From assembly GCF_020181595.1 (NCBI RefSeq), contig NZ_CP084028.1:698967-762966 (forward strand): a stretch of DNA of 64,000 bases. The letters run 5' to 3'. The notes beneath the pieces were generated by a model that saw only the letters and a program-made list of their open reading frames with translations, had not been told where the DNA came from and did no database searches. The position numbers were made by a program, and so were the translations under genes. The stretch comes from [Mycobacterium] vasticus. Its GTDB lineage: Bacteria > Actinomycetota > Actinomycetes > Mycobacteriales > Mycobacteriaceae. Shown piece after piece: positions 62,943-64,000 of this stretch (position 1 is its first letter; each line of letters begins with the position of its first letter).

Positions 62943-64000
62943 TCAGGGCAGCCCGATCCGGCGGTAGCGTTCCAGCCGGGCGGCCAGGCGCTGCTCGTCG
63001 GGGATCGCGCGCAGCGCGGCCAGCTCGGCGGCGATCACCCGCGACATCCGCTTGGTGAAGTCGATCGGCTCGTCGGCGGCATCCGGGCGCTCGGCCACGA
63101 TCACGTCGACGATCCCGTTGGCCTTCAGCTCCGCCGACCGGATGCCCTGGGCGGCCGACAGTTGCGGGGCGTGGCCGGTGTCGCGGTACACGATGGCGCT
63201 GGCGCCCTCCGGCGGCAGCGGCGCCAGCCAGCCGTGCAGCGCCGCCACCACCCGATCCGCCGGCACCATCGCCAACGCCGGCCCTCCGCTGCCCTGCCCG
63301 AGCAGCACCGACACCGTCGGGACCTCGCAGGTGACCAGTTCGGCCAGGCACGCCGCGATCTGGCCCGCCAGGCCGTCCTGCTCGGCCTCGGCGGACAGCG
63401 CCGGCCCGGCGGTGTCGATCACCAGCACCAGCGGCAGCCGCAGACCCGCGGCCAGCGCCATCCCGCGCCGGGCCTCCCGCAGCGCCGCGGGCCCGACTAT
63501 TCCGCCGGCCCGGCGCTGCTGGCCCACCACCACCGCCGGCTGACCGCGGAACCGGGCCAGCGCCAGCAGGGTGGTCGCCGCCTCACCGTGGCCGGTGCCC
63601 GAGAGCAGCACCCGCTCGGTGGCGCCGTGCCGCAGCAGAAATCCCGCCCCCGGCCGGTCCGGGCGCCGCGACGCACACACCGAATCCCACGCCGGGACAT
63701 CGGGGATCGGTTCGACCGGCGGCGCCGGGTTCATGCGCCGGTCCCAGCTTCGCCTCTCCTCCGTCGAGCCTCGCTGAACCGCCGGGGGAGCCGCGCCCGG
63801 CTCGTCGAGCATCACCTTCAGCGCCCGCGCGCAGGTGCGCCGCAGCCACTTGACCGGGATCACGCCGTCGATCACGCCGTGCGCCTGCAGGTTCTCGGCG
63901 GTCTGCACACCCGGCGGGAAAGGTTCCCCATAGAGCTGTTCGTAAACCCGGGGACCCAGGAACCCGATCAGCGCACCGGGCTCGGCCAGCGTGATGTGGC
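62943..64000 (-). CDS. accD3: Acetyl/propionyl-CoA carboxylase carboxyltransferase-like AccD3 (5' end beyond window)
   Basis: The open frame crosses the right edge. About 350 residues are visible, with two crotonase-like halves. The first half ends in GALIGFLGPRVYEQLYG, VIDGVIP and a linker with a 55-bp-type repeat (RRSWDRRMNPAPP). The second half contains FRGQPAVVVGQQRRAGGIVG, PLVLVIDTAGPALSAEAE and VLLGQGSGGPALAM. It carries a carboxyl group to an acyl-CoA within a biotin carboxylase complex. It corresponds to Rv0904c. Because the frame is partial, its start is unknown. Confidence 0.9.
   Translation of the reverse strand, partial: HITLAEPGALIGFLGPRVYEQLYGEPFPPGVQTAENLQAHGVIDGVIPVKWLRRTCARALKVMLDEPGAAPPAVQRGSTEERRSWDRRMNPAPPVEPIPDVPAWDSVCASRRPDRPGAGFLLRHGATERVLLSGTGHGEAATTLLALARFRGQPAVVVGQQRRAGGIVGPAALREARRGMALAAGLRLPLVLVIDTAGPALSAEAEQDGLAGQIAACLAELVTCEVPTVSVLLGQGSGGPALAMVPADRVVAALHGWLAPLPPEGASAIVYRDTGHAPQLSAAQGIRSAELKANGIVDVIVAERPDAADEPIDFTKRMSRVIAAELAALRAIPDEQRLAARLERYRRIGLP
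63723..63779. repeat. MIRU-like repeat copy in accD3
   Basis: CGCCGGGTTCATGCGCCGG opens the copy and CGTCGAGCCTCGCTGAAC ends it, matching the units at 30531-30695 at most positions with 2 extra bases. It is read in frame as the linker peptide TEERRSWDRRMNPA between the two carboxyltransferase halves. Confidence 0.75.

Overview
The window is a high-GC mycobacterial chromosome. From about 16 kb onward the gene order follows the Mycobacterium tuberculosis segment Rv0856 to Rv0904c: tandem SRPBCC genes, dapC, fadA-fadB, the XPB-type helicase, the molybdopterin genes around rpfA, cspB, sepH, serC, fprB, citA, gltA2, arfABC, prrAB and accD3. Several genes known from that stretch in M. tuberculosis are missing (a PPE gene, a MarR regulator, the sphingomyelinase gene) and others are present instead. 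This suggests a non-tuberculosis Mycobacterium or Mycolicibacter-type species. The species call is inference from recall; no search was run.

Region 1 (1-0.8 kb) holds four tRNA genes (Lys, Glu, Asp, Phe). Region 2 (740-12229) is an integrated element inserted in the 3' half of tRNA-Phe and bounded by a 44-bp perfect direct repeat. Its backbone is that of an actinomycete integrative and conjugative element (AICE): integrase, excisionase, FtsK-type dsDNA translocase, Pra-like activator, GntR/KorSA-like repressor with three matching operators, Nudix protein and a rolling-circle replication initiator. Its cargo is a DinB-fold protein, a SAM methyltransferase and a tightly overlapping three-gene operon: DUF262, HEPN nuclease and DNA 5-cytosine methyltransferase. 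This operon looks like a modification-coupled defence system and is the best candidate for an under-described system here.

Region 3 (12.2-16 kb) is a variable junction. It has an AlbA_2/Schlafen-type regulator flanked by two copies of a palindrome, a small HEPN-like remnant, a secreted trypsin-fold pseudoprotease lacking its catalytic residues, and two DUF732 secreted proteins.

Region 4 (16-32 kb) is core metabolism and repair: fatty acid beta-oxidation (FadAB), XPB helicase with its partner, molybdenum cofactor genes (moaC-mog-moaE2, moaD2-moaA2), and rpfA downstream of a clear ydaO-type c-di-AMP riboswitch. A 55-bp repeat stands in three tandem copies behind moaD2, and diverged copies lie in frame inside accD3 and a transporter gene.

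Region 5 (32-54 kb) carries cspB, transporters, a hemerythrin/FMN-type operon with a divergent TetR regulator, sepH, serC, fprB, two citrate synthases, pdxH, and a secreted glycoside hydrolase with a glycine-rich PGRS-like linker.

Region 6 (54-64 kb) has an FKBP gene, a BON-domain lipoprotein that duplicates part of ArfA, arfABC, the PrrAB two-component system, a heterodimeric ABC exporter with one degenerate ATP site, and accD3, which runs off the right edge.
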